A DNA stretch of 64,000 nucleotides from Actinomycetota bacterium (GTDB lineage Bacteria > Actinomycetota > Thermoleophilia > Miltoncostaeales > Miltoncostaeaceae): contig JACJWX010000007.1 in assembly GCA_020636905.1 (NCBI GenBank), positions 60,547 through 124,546 of the forward strand. Reading direction: 5' to 3'. How positions within the stretch are numbered: position 1 is the stretch's first letter; the number at the start of each line of letters is the position of its first letter. Below, piece after piece: positions 50,808-59,264 of the stretch. Below the pieces are notes generated by a model. That model was not told where the DNA came from and searched no databases. It worked only from the letters and a program-made list of their open reading frames with translations. The position numbers and the translations under genes are program-made.

Positions 50808-51565
50808 ACATCGAGGTGCTCATCCCGGCCGATGCCTCGGCCGCGACACCACTGGAGCGCTTCGCGGGAGGCACCCGCGCCGTCCCGCCGCACCGGCCCC
50901 TCGTGCTCGCGAACATGGTTGCCAGCGTCGACGGCGCGACGGCGGTGGATGGTGAGTCGCGCGGGCTCTCCGGCCCGGCTGATCGCGAGGTGTTCCATCA
51001 CCTGCGAGGACTCGTCGACGTGGTCCTCGCGGGGTCCGGGACGATGCGTGCCGACAGGTACCGCCCGGCAAACCCGTCCGACGCCGTGCGTGGCGAGCGT
51101 CTGGCGCGCGGCCAGCATGCGGTGCCGGGCATCGCGGTGGTCACGCGATCGCTGCGGCTGGACGACTCGGCCCCGCTGGTGAGCCGGGCCGAGGTGGCCA
51201 CGGTCGTGATCACCCCGGAGGACGCCGACCTCCGCGTCCCCGCCGGAGCCGACCACCTCGCCGTGGGGCGGGGGGCCGTCGACCTCGCCGCCGCGCTCGG
51301 CCTGCTCCACGAGCGCGGTGCGCGGCTGGTCCTGTGCGAAGGCGGGCCGACGCTGCTGGGGAACCTCGTGGCGGCAGGGCTCGTCGACGAATTGTTCCTG
51401 ACGCTCTCGCCCGGCCTGGCGGCCGGGGACAGTTCGCGTCTGCTTTCCGGCCCGGAACTGGTCCCGATGTCCCCGCTTCGCCTGCGGGCACTGGCGCGGT
51501 CCGGAGACATGCTGTTCGTCCGCTACGACGTCGGGGACGCGGCGGGTTCGACTCCTCTTCGCTGA
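50804..51565 (+). CDS. RibD C-terminal domain reductase (pyrimidine reductase family)
   Basis: Reductase of 253 residues with the fold of the RibD C-terminal domain and dihydrofolate reductases. It has PLVLANMVASVDGATAVDGESRGLSGPADREVF near 30-60, LVDVVLAGSGTMRADRYRP near 68, LVLCEGGPTLLGNLVAAGLVDELFLTLSP near 175, and RLRALARSGDMLFVRY at the end. It probably uses NADPH to reduce a riboflavin-type or related intermediate. No deaminase domain and no other rib genes are next to it, so its pathway is open. The GTG start is coupled to the upstream gene. Confidence 0.88.
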   Translation: MNIEVLIPADASAATPLERFAGGTRAVPPHRPLVLANMVASVDGATAVDGESRGLSGPADREVFHHLRGLVDVVLAGSGTMRADRYRPANPSDAVRGERLARGQHAVPGIAVVTRSLRLDDSAPLVSRAEVATVVITPEDADLRVPAGADHLAVGRGAVDLAAALGLLHERGARLVLCEGGPTLLGNLVAAGLVDELFLTLSPGLAAGDSSRLLSGPELVPMSPLRLRALARSGDMLFVRYDVGDAAGSTPLR

Positions 51566-51623
51566 TCGCGGAGGACGCCCCGGTGGCCGGCCGCCGAACG
51601 TGCCGAGGGCGACGGCTGCGGGT

Positions 51624-52082
51624 CTACCCCGCGGCCGGGAGCAGCACGCCCTGTGACATCAGCAGGCCGCCGAACACCACACCCCACACGAGTACGAGGG
51701 TGATGACGCCACCGACCATCCACTGCCCCGGGCGACCGATCCGGCCGCGTACTGCGTTGGGGAGTCGCTGCTGGGTCGACCAGCCCGCCCAGACCGCGGC
51801 GGCGGCGCCCGCAAGGAGATACGTGGCCACCAGGCTGACACCCGGCGGATCACTGAGCGATGACAGGGCGGCGAGACCGACCACTGACATCGAGAACGAG
51901 ACGGTGATGACCGACCCGACGACGGTCGCGAAGCTGGGACCGCCGACGTCCTCCTCACTCACCTCACCATCCACCCCGGCCAGGCGGGCCTTCCGGTCGG
52001 CGCGTTCCATCCAGATGATGAACACGGCGACCAGGAGGCCCAGGCCGATGTGGGGGAGGTGGGTGAGGAGGACGTTTGCCAA
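51624..52082 (-). CDS. Four-helix membrane protein downstream of the oxidase genes
   Basis: Protein of 152 residues, family not recognised. Four membrane segments are visible: PHIGLGLLVAVFIIWM, FATVVGSVITVSFSMSVVGLAALSSL, LVATYLLAGAAAAVWAGW and WMVGGVITLVLVWGVVFGGLL. It begins with TTG 3 nt after the stop of the oxidase subunit I gene. It is probably the third gene of that operon and could be an accessory subunit or assembly protein of the terminal oxidase. This is inferred from position only. Confidence 0.65.
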   Translation of the reverse strand: MANVLLTHLPHIGLGLLVAVFIIWMERADRKARLAGVDGEVSEEDVGGPSFATVVGSVITVSFSMSVVGLAALSSLSDPPGVSLVATYLLAGAAAAVWAGWSTQQRLPNAVRGRIGRPGQWMVGGVITLVLVWGVVFGGLLMSQGVLLPAAG

Positions 52083-52085
52083 GGG

Positions 52086-53669
52086 CTAGACCGACGCGAC
52101 TCGTTCGACGTCGACGGTGAACGGCGAACCGGTGATGGTGCGCACGTAGTTGTACAGCCCGACCGCGATGGCGATCACCAGCAGGGCGAGGAACGGGATG
52201 GACGCCTTCGTCCACACGTCCCAGGCCTCAGGCTCGACCGCCCAGCGACGAGGTGCGCCCTCGAGACCGGGGATGAGCCAGCAGATCACCCAGCCATAGC
52301 CACCGATGAGCATCCCCCAGAGGTGGATGTCGGCGAGGGCCTCGCTGTAGATCGGCTTGTGGTACAGGTGCGGCAGTACGGCGTAGAAGACGCCCATCAG
52401 GACCATCCCCATACCGAGCAACGCCATGTGGTGGAAGTGGCCCACCACCCACTGGGTGTTGTGCAGCACCGTGTTGAACTGGATGTCGGCGTTCAGCACA
52501 CCCTGGAAGCCTGCGGTGAGCCAGCCGAAGATCCCGGCGATCATGAACTTCGACCCTGCGTTCCAGGTGAAGTTCGACTTGAAGATCGTCGCGCTCAACG
52601 CGTAGATGCTGACCGACGACGCGAGCACGATCGCGAACGTCACCGGTTCGTGGATCGTGTTCAGCAGCCACTGGGCACCCTCGTCCGGGTAGTCCAGGTA
52701 CATGTGGTGCGCCCACAGGAAGCAGTTGGTGATCAGCGCGACGAACCACGCGAGCACCGCGACGCGACCTGCGATGAGCGGCCGCTTCGCGTACCGCGGG
52801 ATGAAGTAGTACAGGTTCGCGACCACCGGGAACAGCAGCAGGTAGACGACCGGATGGCCGAATGCCCACAGCAGGTTCTTGGCGAACTGCGGGTCGGTGG
52901 TGAACGAGCCGTCGATCGACTGGATGATCATCAAGACCAGCAGCAGTGCGAACGGCAGGGTCATCAGGAACATGTTGATCGCGATGACCGTGATCGGAAT
53001 CAGCGGGTACGGCGCCTTGCGCTCACCGCTGTGCTTGAAGCGCGACGGCCACAGGGTGGCCAGACCGAGCGCCAGACCGACCTTGTAGAGCCAGCCGTTC
53101 TTGCTCGACTGGATGGCCGGGCCGGTGACGGCCACGATCAACGCGACACACCAGGTGAGGATGGACACGCCGGCGAGCAGCACCGAGAACGAGAACCAGC
53201 CGGTGGCGGCATCGCTCCACTTGCCCTGCGAGTAGAAGGGAAGCGGGTAGAGGGCCACCCACGATGCGCCGAAGCCGGCGATCACGGTGGTCCACACGAT
53301 GCCGAGGGTTCCGATCACCATCGACCAGTAGGAGATCTCCGCGAAGATGTAGGTCCGAAGCGGGAATCCGAGCCTCATGAGGATCCAGTAGAGCGATCCC
53401 ATGAGGAAGAAGCCGGCCCACGCCACGAAGGCGCCCAGACCATGGGCGGTCATGAGGGCGTACCAGAGGTTGTCGTCGGTACGGACGATGTCGGCCTGGC
53501 TCTGACGCAGGACGACACCGAGGATGCCGGCGATCACCAGGAACAGCGTCGCGGTCCACATGTACCGCTTGACGATGGATGTCGTCTTCTTGATCGTCGC
53601 CTCGTCGAGCACCGGTGAGTCGTCGTACGGAAGCGCCGGGGTGCTGACCGTGCGGGCTTCTGTGCTCAC
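52086..53669 (-). CDS. Heme-copper terminal oxidase subunit I, B-type (ba3-like)
   Basis: Catalytic membrane subunit of 527 residues with about 13 helices. Heme and copper ligands are visible: His in LMTAHGLGAFVAW near 70, the CuB His and cross-linked Tyr in AFGHPVVYLLLFP near 275, the His pair in LWAHHMYLDYP near 325, and the two heme ligands in VVGHFHHMALLGMGM near 420. HPVVY instead of HPEVY, lacking the D/K-channel glutamate, marks a B-type enzyme. It reduces oxygen to water and pumps protons. The GTG at 53669 overlaps the subunit II stop. Confidence 0.93.
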   Translation of the reverse strand: MSTEARTVSTPALPYDDSPVLDEATIKKTTSIVKRYMWTATLFLVIAGILGVVLRQSQADIVRTDDNLWYALMTAHGLGAFVAWAGFFLMGSLYWILMRLGFPLRTYIFAEISYWSMVIGTLGIVWTTVIAGFGASWVALYPLPFYSQGKWSDAATGWFSFSVLLAGVSILTWCVALIVAVTGPAIQSSKNGWLYKVGLALGLATLWPSRFKHSGERKAPYPLIPITVIAINMFLMTLPFALLLVLMIIQSIDGSFTTDPQFAKNLLWAFGHPVVYLLLFPVVANLYYFIPRYAKRPLIAGRVAVLAWFVALITNCFLWAHHMYLDYPDEGAQWLLNTIHEPVTFAIVLASSVSIYALSATIFKSNFTWNAGSKFMIAGIFGWLTAGFQGVLNADIQFNTVLHNTQWVVGHFHHMALLGMGMVLMGVFYAVLPHLYHKPIYSEALADIHLWGMLIGGYGWVICWLIPGLEGAPRRWAVEPEAWDVWTKASIPFLALLVIAIAVGLYNYVRTITGSPFTVDVERVASV

Positions 53670-54190
53670 TGGGTCACCTCGATTCGGCCGATCATGTTGT
53701 GGTGGTTGAAGCCGCAGAACTCGAGGCACCGGATCGTGTAGGGACCGGGCTTGTCGAGCTTTGCCGTCACGGTCGACGTGACGTTGGGCAGCACCTGGAT
53801 CTGGGCAACCATCACGTTGTCCGGATCGTAGAGCGCGAAACCATGGCTGACGTCGTCGGACTTGACTTCGAAGTCGATGGTTCCGGCCGGCACTGACGCC
53901 GGCTGGGCGACGAACGCGAACTGCAGCGCTCGGACCTGAACCGTGCTGTCGGCGTTCGCGCGGTTCAACCACGGAATACCGGCGAACGTCGCGGCGAACA
54001 AGATGACGAGGATGGCGACCGTCATGATCGCCCACCAGTTCTCGCCCCGTTCCATCTTCTCGATGTTCGGTTCGGAACCGGCCTCGCGCTTGGAACGTCG
54101 GGTCGTCGCGATCACCGCCGCAAGGGCGACGACCCCAATTGCCGTCACGGCGCAGTACATCACCGTGATCGTGAGCTGAGTCGCATTCAT
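53666..54190 (-). CDS. Heme-copper oxidase subunit II with CuA site
   Basis: Protein of 174 residues with two membrane helices (MYCAVTAIGVVALAAVIA, about 11-28, and WWAIMTVAILVILFAATFAG, about 52-71) and an exported cupredoxin domain. The CuA ligands are complete: His in SDDVSHGFALYDPD, then CLEFCGFNHHNM near 155-166. It takes electrons from cytochrome c or another donor and passes them to subunit I. It is the first gene of the oxidase operon. No subunit III or heme-synthesis gene is in the cluster. Confidence 0.93.
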   Translation of the reverse strand: MNATQLTITVMYCAVTAIGVVALAAVIATTRRSKREAGSEPNIEKMERGENWWAIMTVAILVILFAATFAGIPWLNRANADSTVQVRALQFAFVAQPASVPAGTIDFEVKSDDVSHGFALYDPDNVMVAQIQVLPNVTSTVTAKLDKPGPYTIRCLEFCGFNHHNMIGRIEVTQ

Positions 54191-54489
54191 GCCGGGAATT
54201 CAGTCGGACTTTCTGCGTGGTGACATCCGAGCACTTCCGTTCTGACTTGCGGATAAGGCGCGGATATCCGTTGCGGCAAAACCACAGTCCAGCGGCGCGG
54301 GCGACCCGCATCCGCTCGTCCTGGCTGCGTGATGTGCCCTCCAGGGGACCGCAAACTCTGAAAAGCTCCAGAACGGTCGCCTCTGTTTCGCACGCCGACT
54401 TGTCATCCCGGCGGTCGCGGCGGGAGGCTGCCGCGGGGCTGCTCGCGCCCTCCCCCGTTTTCCGACGCGAGCTCGATAGGAGGAACTGC

Positions 54490-55260
54490 ATGGCAGACGA
54501 CAACGATCGACGTGGCGCCATCGTCGCCGGGGCCACGGCGGCCCTGATCGGCGGGCTGGGCGTCTTCTTCGGCGCCAACGGCCAGGAAGCGAAGCTCCCG
54601 ACCCCCGTCGCCGTCGACACCACCCAGACCACGCCGACCGACGTGACGATTCCGAGCGTCGACGACCTGGCGGCCGCGGTCACCGATTGCCAGAACCTCC
54701 CGACCGGGTCGCAGGAGCGGATCGACTGCGGACGCGGCCTCGTCGACGGTGCGAAGGGCGCGCTCGTGGACGCGCTCGCCACCAACGCGGACCAGGCGGA
54801 CATCGAATCCCTGTGGGCCGACAGCGCGAAGGCGATCGCGCTCGGCATCGGCGAGGGCGACGACCCCAGCGTGGTCTTCCCCGCGGGTGCGCTGCCCGCT
54901 CCCTCCGCAGGCCCGTCGGCCAACACCGTCACCTGCGCGCCGAAGGCCGGCACGCGCCGCAACCTCGGCGTGGCCGGGACGATGAACCGTCCCTCCGGAC
55001 TGGGGATCGCCACTTGTGAGGGCGACGGCTCGGTGATCCTCGTCGCCCTTTTCAGGAACTCCGGCGGCTACTACGCGGATTCCACCACGAATCAGTCCTG
55101 CACCGGCGCGCGCTGCGCCGTCCAGGCCGGGTCGAACAGTCGCTGCGGGAAGTACCGTTCCTACGTGGTCGCCTTCAACCGCAACGAGGCGGGCGAGGCC
55201 GGCCCCATCACGGACGCCTGGTCGAAAGAGCAGAAGTACTGCAACCCGAAGGCCGCCTAG
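54490..55260 (+). CDS. Exported or membrane-anchored protein of unknown function
   Basis: Protein of 256 residues, family not recognised. An N-terminal hydrophobic stretch (AIVAGATAALIGGLGVFFGANG, about 9-30) could be an uncleaved anchor or weak signal. A Thr/Pro-rich linker follows, then an acidic helical part (about 55-125, DCQNLPTGSQERIDCGRG with two Cys) and a C-terminal domain with five further cysteines (CAPKAGTRR, ATCEGDG, SCTGARC, SRCGKY, KYCNPK), suggesting disulfides outside the cell. The ATG has a GGAGGAA site. It is divergent from the oxidase operon and ends at a hairpin. Confidence 0.75.
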   Translation: MADDNDRRGAIVAGATAALIGGLGVFFGANGQEAKLPTPVAVDTTQTTPTDVTIPSVDDLAAAVTDCQNLPTGSQERIDCGRGLVDGAKGALVDALATNADQADIESLWADSAKAIALGIGEGDDPSVVFPAGALPAPSAGPSANTVTCAPKAGTRRNLGVAGTMNRPSGLGIATCEGDGSVILVALFRNSGGYYADSTTNQSCTGARCAVQAGSNSRCGKYRSYVVAFNRNEAGEAGPITDAWSKEQKYCNPKAA

Positions 55261-55283
55261 CACCGTCTGATTCGCCGACGCGC

Positions 55284-55306
55284 CGGCCCCGCACACCGCG
55301 GGGCCG
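55284..55306 (+). terminator. Hairpin between secreted-protein gene and nth
   Basis: Perfect 9-bp stem (55284-55292 with 55298-55306), 5-nt loop, 23 nt after the upstream stop. If it is a terminator, nth would need its own transcript start after it. Confidence 0.55.
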
Positions 55307-55325
55307 CGCGAGGGCGACCGCCGAG

Positions 55326-55922
55326 ATCCTCGCCGGGGTCTATCCGACGGTCGAAGCGCCGCTGACGCACGACTCGGCGTTCCAGCTGCTGGCCGCCACC
55401 ATCCTGTCGGCCCAGTGCACCGACGCGATGGTGAACCGGGTCACGCCGGGCCTGTTCGCCGCGTATCCCGATCCGGCGTCGATGGCCGCCGCGGATCCGG
55501 CGGACGTCCAGCGCCTGATTCAATCGGTGGGGCTCGCGCCCACCAAGTCGAGGAACCTCGTCGCAATGGCGCAGGACGTCGTCGCACGATTCGACGGCGA
55601 GGTACCGGGGCGGCTGGAGGATCTCGTCACCCTCGCGGGCGTTGGCCGCAAGACCGCCAACGTCGTGCTGGGACTGTGGTTCGGCGTCCCCGGCATCGCT
55701 GTCGACACCCACGTATTGCGGGTCGCCCGGCGCCTGGGGCTCACCGAGTCCGATGACCCCGTCCGCGTGGAGCGCGATCTCATGGGGCTGCTCCCCCGGC
55801 GGCTCTGGGCGCAGACCGGCCTGCGGATCATCTTCCACGGTCGCGCGGTCTGCGGGGCGCGTCGTCCGCGTTGCGGAGCATGCCCGCTGTCGGGGTTCTG
55901 CCCCTCAGCGGACCTCGCCTGA
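55326..55922 (+). CDS. nth: Endonuclease III (start unresolved)
   Basis: Base-excision-repair glycosylase/AP lyase for oxidised pyrimidines. It has FQLLAATILSAQCTDAMVN, the helix-hairpin-helix LAGVGRKTANVVLGLWFG with the catalytic Lys, the catalytic Asp in VDTHVLRVARRLG, and the [4Fe-4S] cysteines in CGARRPRCGACPLSGFC (C-X6-C-X2-C-X5-C). The first ATG in frame (55428) would cut off the first helix and the LSAQ motif. No ATG, GTG or TTG lies in any frame between 55260 and that helix. ATC at 55326 and CTG at 55239 are the in-frame candidates. I report the ATC; the CTG would add a basic N-terminus. Confidence 0.88.
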   Translation: MLAGVYPTVEAPLTHDSAFQLLAATILSAQCTDAMVNRVTPGLFAAYPDPASMAAADPADVQRLIQSVGLAPTKSRNLVAMAQDVVARFDGEVPGRLEDLVTLAGVGRKTANVVLGLWFGVPGIAVDTHVLRVARRLGLTESDDPVRVERDLMGLLPRRLWAQTGLRIIFHGRAVCGARRPRCGACPLSGFCPSADLA

Positions 55923-55978
55923 GGATTCGTCCCCGGACCTGAGACCCGGCCGGCGGGAAACCGGTCAGACTGGACCTG

Positions 55979-57772
55979 ATGTCGTCCTCGACCCGGAATC
56001 TCGTCAACCTTCAGGACGTCCACGTGGCATACGGCGCCCGGGAGGTCCTCGCGGGCGTCAGCCTGGGTGTCTCGGACACCCAGCGCATCGGCGTCGTCGG
56101 TCGCAATGGCGACGGCAAGAGCACGCTCGTCCGGGTGCTCGCGGGCCTCCAGGAACCCGATCGCGGCCGCGCCACGCTTACCCGCGGCCTTCAGGTGGTG
56201 ACCCTCGACCAGGCGGACCGGCTCGACTCCGCGTCGAGCATCGGCGAGGTTCTCGCGGCGGCGGCGGGGGCGGACGAATGGGCGCGGGAGGGGCGGCTTC
56301 GGGAGATCGTGGACGGGTTGCTCGGCACCCCCGGGAACCGATTCTCGGATGGGCTCGACACTCGCATCGGGACGCTCTCTGGCGGCGAGCGCCGCCGGGT
56401 GGACCTGGCGCGCGCCCTGCTGGAGGCCCCCGATCTGCTCATCCTCGACGAGCCCACCAACCATCTGGACGTCGAAGCGGTCCACTGGCTGGCGGGACAC
56501 CTCTCGAGGTGGCGCGGGGCCCTCGTGGTGGTGACCCACGACCGGTGGTTCCTGGACGCGGTCGTCGAGCAGACCTGGGAGGTGGTCGACCGCACCGTCC
56601 ACAGCTACGAGGGCGGCTACGCGGCCTTCGTGCTGGCGAAGGCCGAACGCGAACGCGTCGAGGCGATTCACGAGCACCGGCGGCGCAACCTGTTGCGCAA
56701 GGAACTCGCCTGGCTGAGGCGTGGGCCGCCGGCGCGGACCAGCAAACCCAGGTTCCGGATCGAGGCGGCTTCGGCGCTCATCGCCGACGAGCCGCCCGCC
56801 CGCGACACCGCCGAACTGGTCCGCTTCGCCACCGCCCGGCTCGGGAAGCGCGTGGTCGACGTCGAGGAGGCCGGCGTGAGCATCGCCGGGCGGCGGGTGC
56901 TGCGCGACGTGACCTGGCGGCTGGGTCCCGGTGACCGGGTTGCGCTCGTCGGTGCGAACGGCTCGGGGAAGACCACCCTGCTGCGCCTCATCAACGGCGA
57001 CCTGGACCCGGAAGCGGGGTCGGTGGAGCGCGGCGCCACGGTGCGCTGTGCGGTACTGGACCAGCACCTGGACGAGATCGATCCGGACCTCCGGGTCCTG
57101 GACGCGCTCGAGGAGGTCCGTCGCCGGACCACATTGCCCGACGGCCGCGAGGTCACCGCGGGGATGCTGTGCGAACGGTTCGGCTTCCGGGGCCCGCGCG
57201 CGGGCACCCCGGTGCGGGACCTCTCCGGTGGCGAGCGGCGCCGGCTGCAACTGATGCGGCTCTTGATGGCCGAGCCGAACGTGTTGCTGCTCGACGAACC
57301 GACCAACGACCTCGACATCGAAACGCTCACGGCGTTCGAGGACCTGCTCGACGACTGGGCCGGCACCCTGATCGTCGTGAGCCACGATCGCTACTTCGTC
57401 GAGCGGGTGTGCGACGACGTGTACACGCTCGATACCGAGGGCGGCATCCGGCACCTGCCGGGTGGCGTCGACCAGTACCTGGACGAACGCGCCGCCCCGG
57501 TCGCCGCGCCACAACGGTCGGCTCCGCAGAAGGGGCGTCCGCGCGGCTCGGAGATCCGCGAGACCCGGAAACGCATGGAGCGTCTGGAGCGCGAGATGGA
57601 ACGTACGACGTCCCGGATCGGAGACCTCGATCTGGCCATGGCCGAAGCGGCCACCGAGCCGGATCAGCTTCGGGAACTCGCCGTCGAAGCGACTCGCCTG
57701 CGCCACGCGCACACCGCCGCGGAGGAGGAATGGCTCGAACTCGCCGAGCTCCTCGAGGGGGGATCACCGTGA
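55979..57772 (+). CDS. ABC-F family ATPase
   Basis: Soluble protein of 597 residues with two ABC cassettes and no membrane segments, as in ABC-F translation factors (Uup/EttA-like). Cassette 1 has Walker A VGRNGDGKSTL near 42, signature LSGGERRRVDLARALL near 137 and Walker B LLILDEPTNHLD near 155. Cassette 2 has VGANGSGKTTL near 328, LSGGERRRLQLMRLL near 415 and LLLDEPTNDLD near 437. A C-terminal coiled coil (about 525-590) resembles the Uup DNA/ribosome-binding tail. It probably acts on stalled ribosomes. A CAGACT hexamer 7 nt before the ATG suggests leaderless initiation. Confidence 0.93.
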   Translation: MSSSTRNLVNLQDVHVAYGAREVLAGVSLGVSDTQRIGVVGRNGDGKSTLVRVLAGLQEPDRGRATLTRGLQVVTLDQADRLDSASSIGEVLAAAAGADEWAREGRLREIVDGLLGTPGNRFSDGLDTRIGTLSGGERRRVDLARALLEAPDLLILDEPTNHLDVEAVHWLAGHLSRWRGALVVVTHDRWFLDAVVEQTWEVVDRTVHSYEGGYAAFVLAKAERERVEAIHEHRRRNLLRKELAWLRRGPPARTSKPRFRIEAASALIADEPPARDTAELVRFATARLGKRVVDVEEAGVSIAGRRVLRDVTWRLGPGDRVALVGANGSGKTTLLRLINGDLDPEAGSVERGATVRCAVLDQHLDEIDPDLRVLDALEEVRRRTTLPDGREVTAGMLCERFGFRGPRAGTPVRDLSGGERRRLQLMRLLMAEPNVLLLDEPTNDLDIETLTAFEDLLDDWAGTLIVVSHDRYFVERVCDDVYTLDTEGGIRHLPGGVDQYLDERAAPVAAPQRSAPQKGRPRGSEIRETRKRMERLEREMERTTSRIGDLDLAMAEAATEPDQLRELAVEATRLRHAHTAAEEEWLELAELLEGGSP

Positions 57773-57836
57773 TGGCGACGGCATTCACGAGCCCCTCACG
57801 GCGGCAGCGCCGCCGGCAATCTGACACGCTATAGAA

Positions 57837-59264
57837 ATGGTTGACCGTGTCCCATTCGACGAGATGTTCGGCTCGTCCGAGGACACGCCGCGCCCGCCCT
57901 ATCGCGAGTACGAGTCCTGGTTTCGTGAACAGGACGGCAACTGGATCCAGCGCAAGTCCCGGGAGGCGGAGCAGTTCTTCCGCACCACCGGCATCACCTT
58001 CGCGGTCTATGGGGAGGACGACGCCGAGGAACGGCTGATCCCCTTCGACGTGGTCCCGCGCATCCTGTCGGCCTCGGAGTGGTCACGGCTCACGCGCGGG
58101 ATCGAGCAGCGGGTGCGCGCCATCAACGCGTTTCTGCACGACATCTACCACCGCCAGGAGATCCTGCGGGCAGGCCGGATCCCGCAGCGCCTCATCGCCG
58201 AGAACTCGGCCTTCCTGGATCAGATGATCGGCTTCAACCCGCCGGGCGGGGTCTACACGCACATCCTCGGGGTGGACCTGGTCCGGACCGGACCCGATCG
58301 GTTCTATGCGCTCGAAGACAACGCCCGGATCCCCTCCGGCGTCTCGTACATGCTCGAGAACCGCGAAACCATGATGAGCATGTTCCCGGAGCTGTTCTCG
58401 AGGCTCCGGATCCGCGAGGTCTCCGACTACCCCCAGCGGTTGCGTCGTGCGCTGGAAGCCGCCGCCCCGCCCGCCTGCAAGGGCACCCCGGTCATCGCGG
58501 TGCTCACCCCCGGCATCCACAACAGCGCCTACTTCGAGCATGCGTTCCTGGCCAGCCAGATGGGTGCCCAGCTCGTGGAAGGGCACGACCTGCGCGTTGA
58601 GGGCGGTCGGGTGGCGATGCGGACCACGCGCGGGTACCGCCCCATCGACATCCTCTACCGACGCGTCGACGACGAGTTCCTCGATCCCCTCACGTTCCGG
58701 TCGGATTCGGTCCTGGGCGTTCCGGGGATCATGGACATCTACCGCGCCGGCGGGATCACCATCGCGAACGCGCCGGGCACCGGGATCGCCGACGACAAGG
58801 CCATCTACAGCTACATGCCCGACATCGTGCGCTTCTACACGGGCGAGCGGCCGCTGCTGGAGAACGTGCCCACCTATCGATGCTCCGAACCGGACTCGCT
58901 CGGCTACGTCCTCGACCACCTCGACGAACTGGTCGTGAAGGAGGTCCACGGGAGCGGCGGTTACGGGATGCTCGTCGGTCCCACCGCGAGCAAGCGCCAG
59001 ATCTCGGCGTTCCGCAAGGTGCTGCTGGCCGACCCCGCCAACTACATCGCCCAGCCCACGCTCTCGCTGTCGACCGTGCCGACCATGACCCGCGACGGGC
59101 TCTCGCCGCGCCACGTCGATCTGCGGCCGTTCGTGCTGGTGTCGCCGGGCCGCGTGGACATCACCCCCGGCGGACTCACCCGGGTGGCGCTCAAGAAGGG
59201 GTCCCTGGTGGTGAACTCCAGCCAGGGCGGCGGAACCAAGGACAGCTGGGTGCTCGATGAATAG
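57837..59264 (+). CDS. Circularly permuted ATP-grasp protein (CP_ATPgrasp_2, Anbu operon)
   Basis: ATP-grasp amidoligase-like protein of 475 residues. It has RREQ-type entry residues (SWFREQDGNWIQRKSREAEQFF), then LIPFDVVPRILSASEW near 62, RLIAENSAFLDQMIGFNPPGG near 117, LEDNARIPSGVSYMLENRE near 160, and late ATP-site phrases VVKEVHGSGGYGMLVGP near 360 and GGTKDSWVLDE at the end. Such proteins are predicted to form amide bonds on peptides. It begins a four-gene run with alpha-E, transglutaminase and Anbu protease genes, each overlapping or within 3 nt of the next. Confidence 0.92.
   Translation: MVDRVPFDEMFGSSEDTPRPPYREYESWFREQDGNWIQRKSREAEQFFRTTGITFAVYGEDDAEERLIPFDVVPRILSASEWSRLTRGIEQRVRAINAFLHDIYHRQEILRAGRIPQRLIAENSAFLDQMIGFNPPGGVYTHILGVDLVRTGPDRFYALEDNARIPSGVSYMLENRETMMSMFPELFSRLRIREVSDYPQRLRRALEAAAPPACKGTPVIAVLTPGIHNSAYFEHAFLASQMGAQLVEGHDLRVEGGRVAMRTTRGYRPIDILYRRVDDEFLDPLTFRSDSVLGVPGIMDIYRAGGITIANAPGTGIADDKAIYSYMPDIVRFYTGERPLLENVPTYRCSEPDSLGYVLDHLDELVVKEVHGSGGYGMLVGPTASKRQISAFRKVLLADPANYIAQPTLSLSTVPTMTRDGLSPRHVDLRPFVLVSPGRVDITPGGLTRVALKKGSLVVNSSQGGGTKDSWVLDE

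Noticed and set aside
57772..57836. Inclusion of the ABC-F gene in the Anbu operon
   Set aside because: A gap of about 65 nt with an AT-rich element separates them, and the ABC-F family is not part of the known Anbu gene set.
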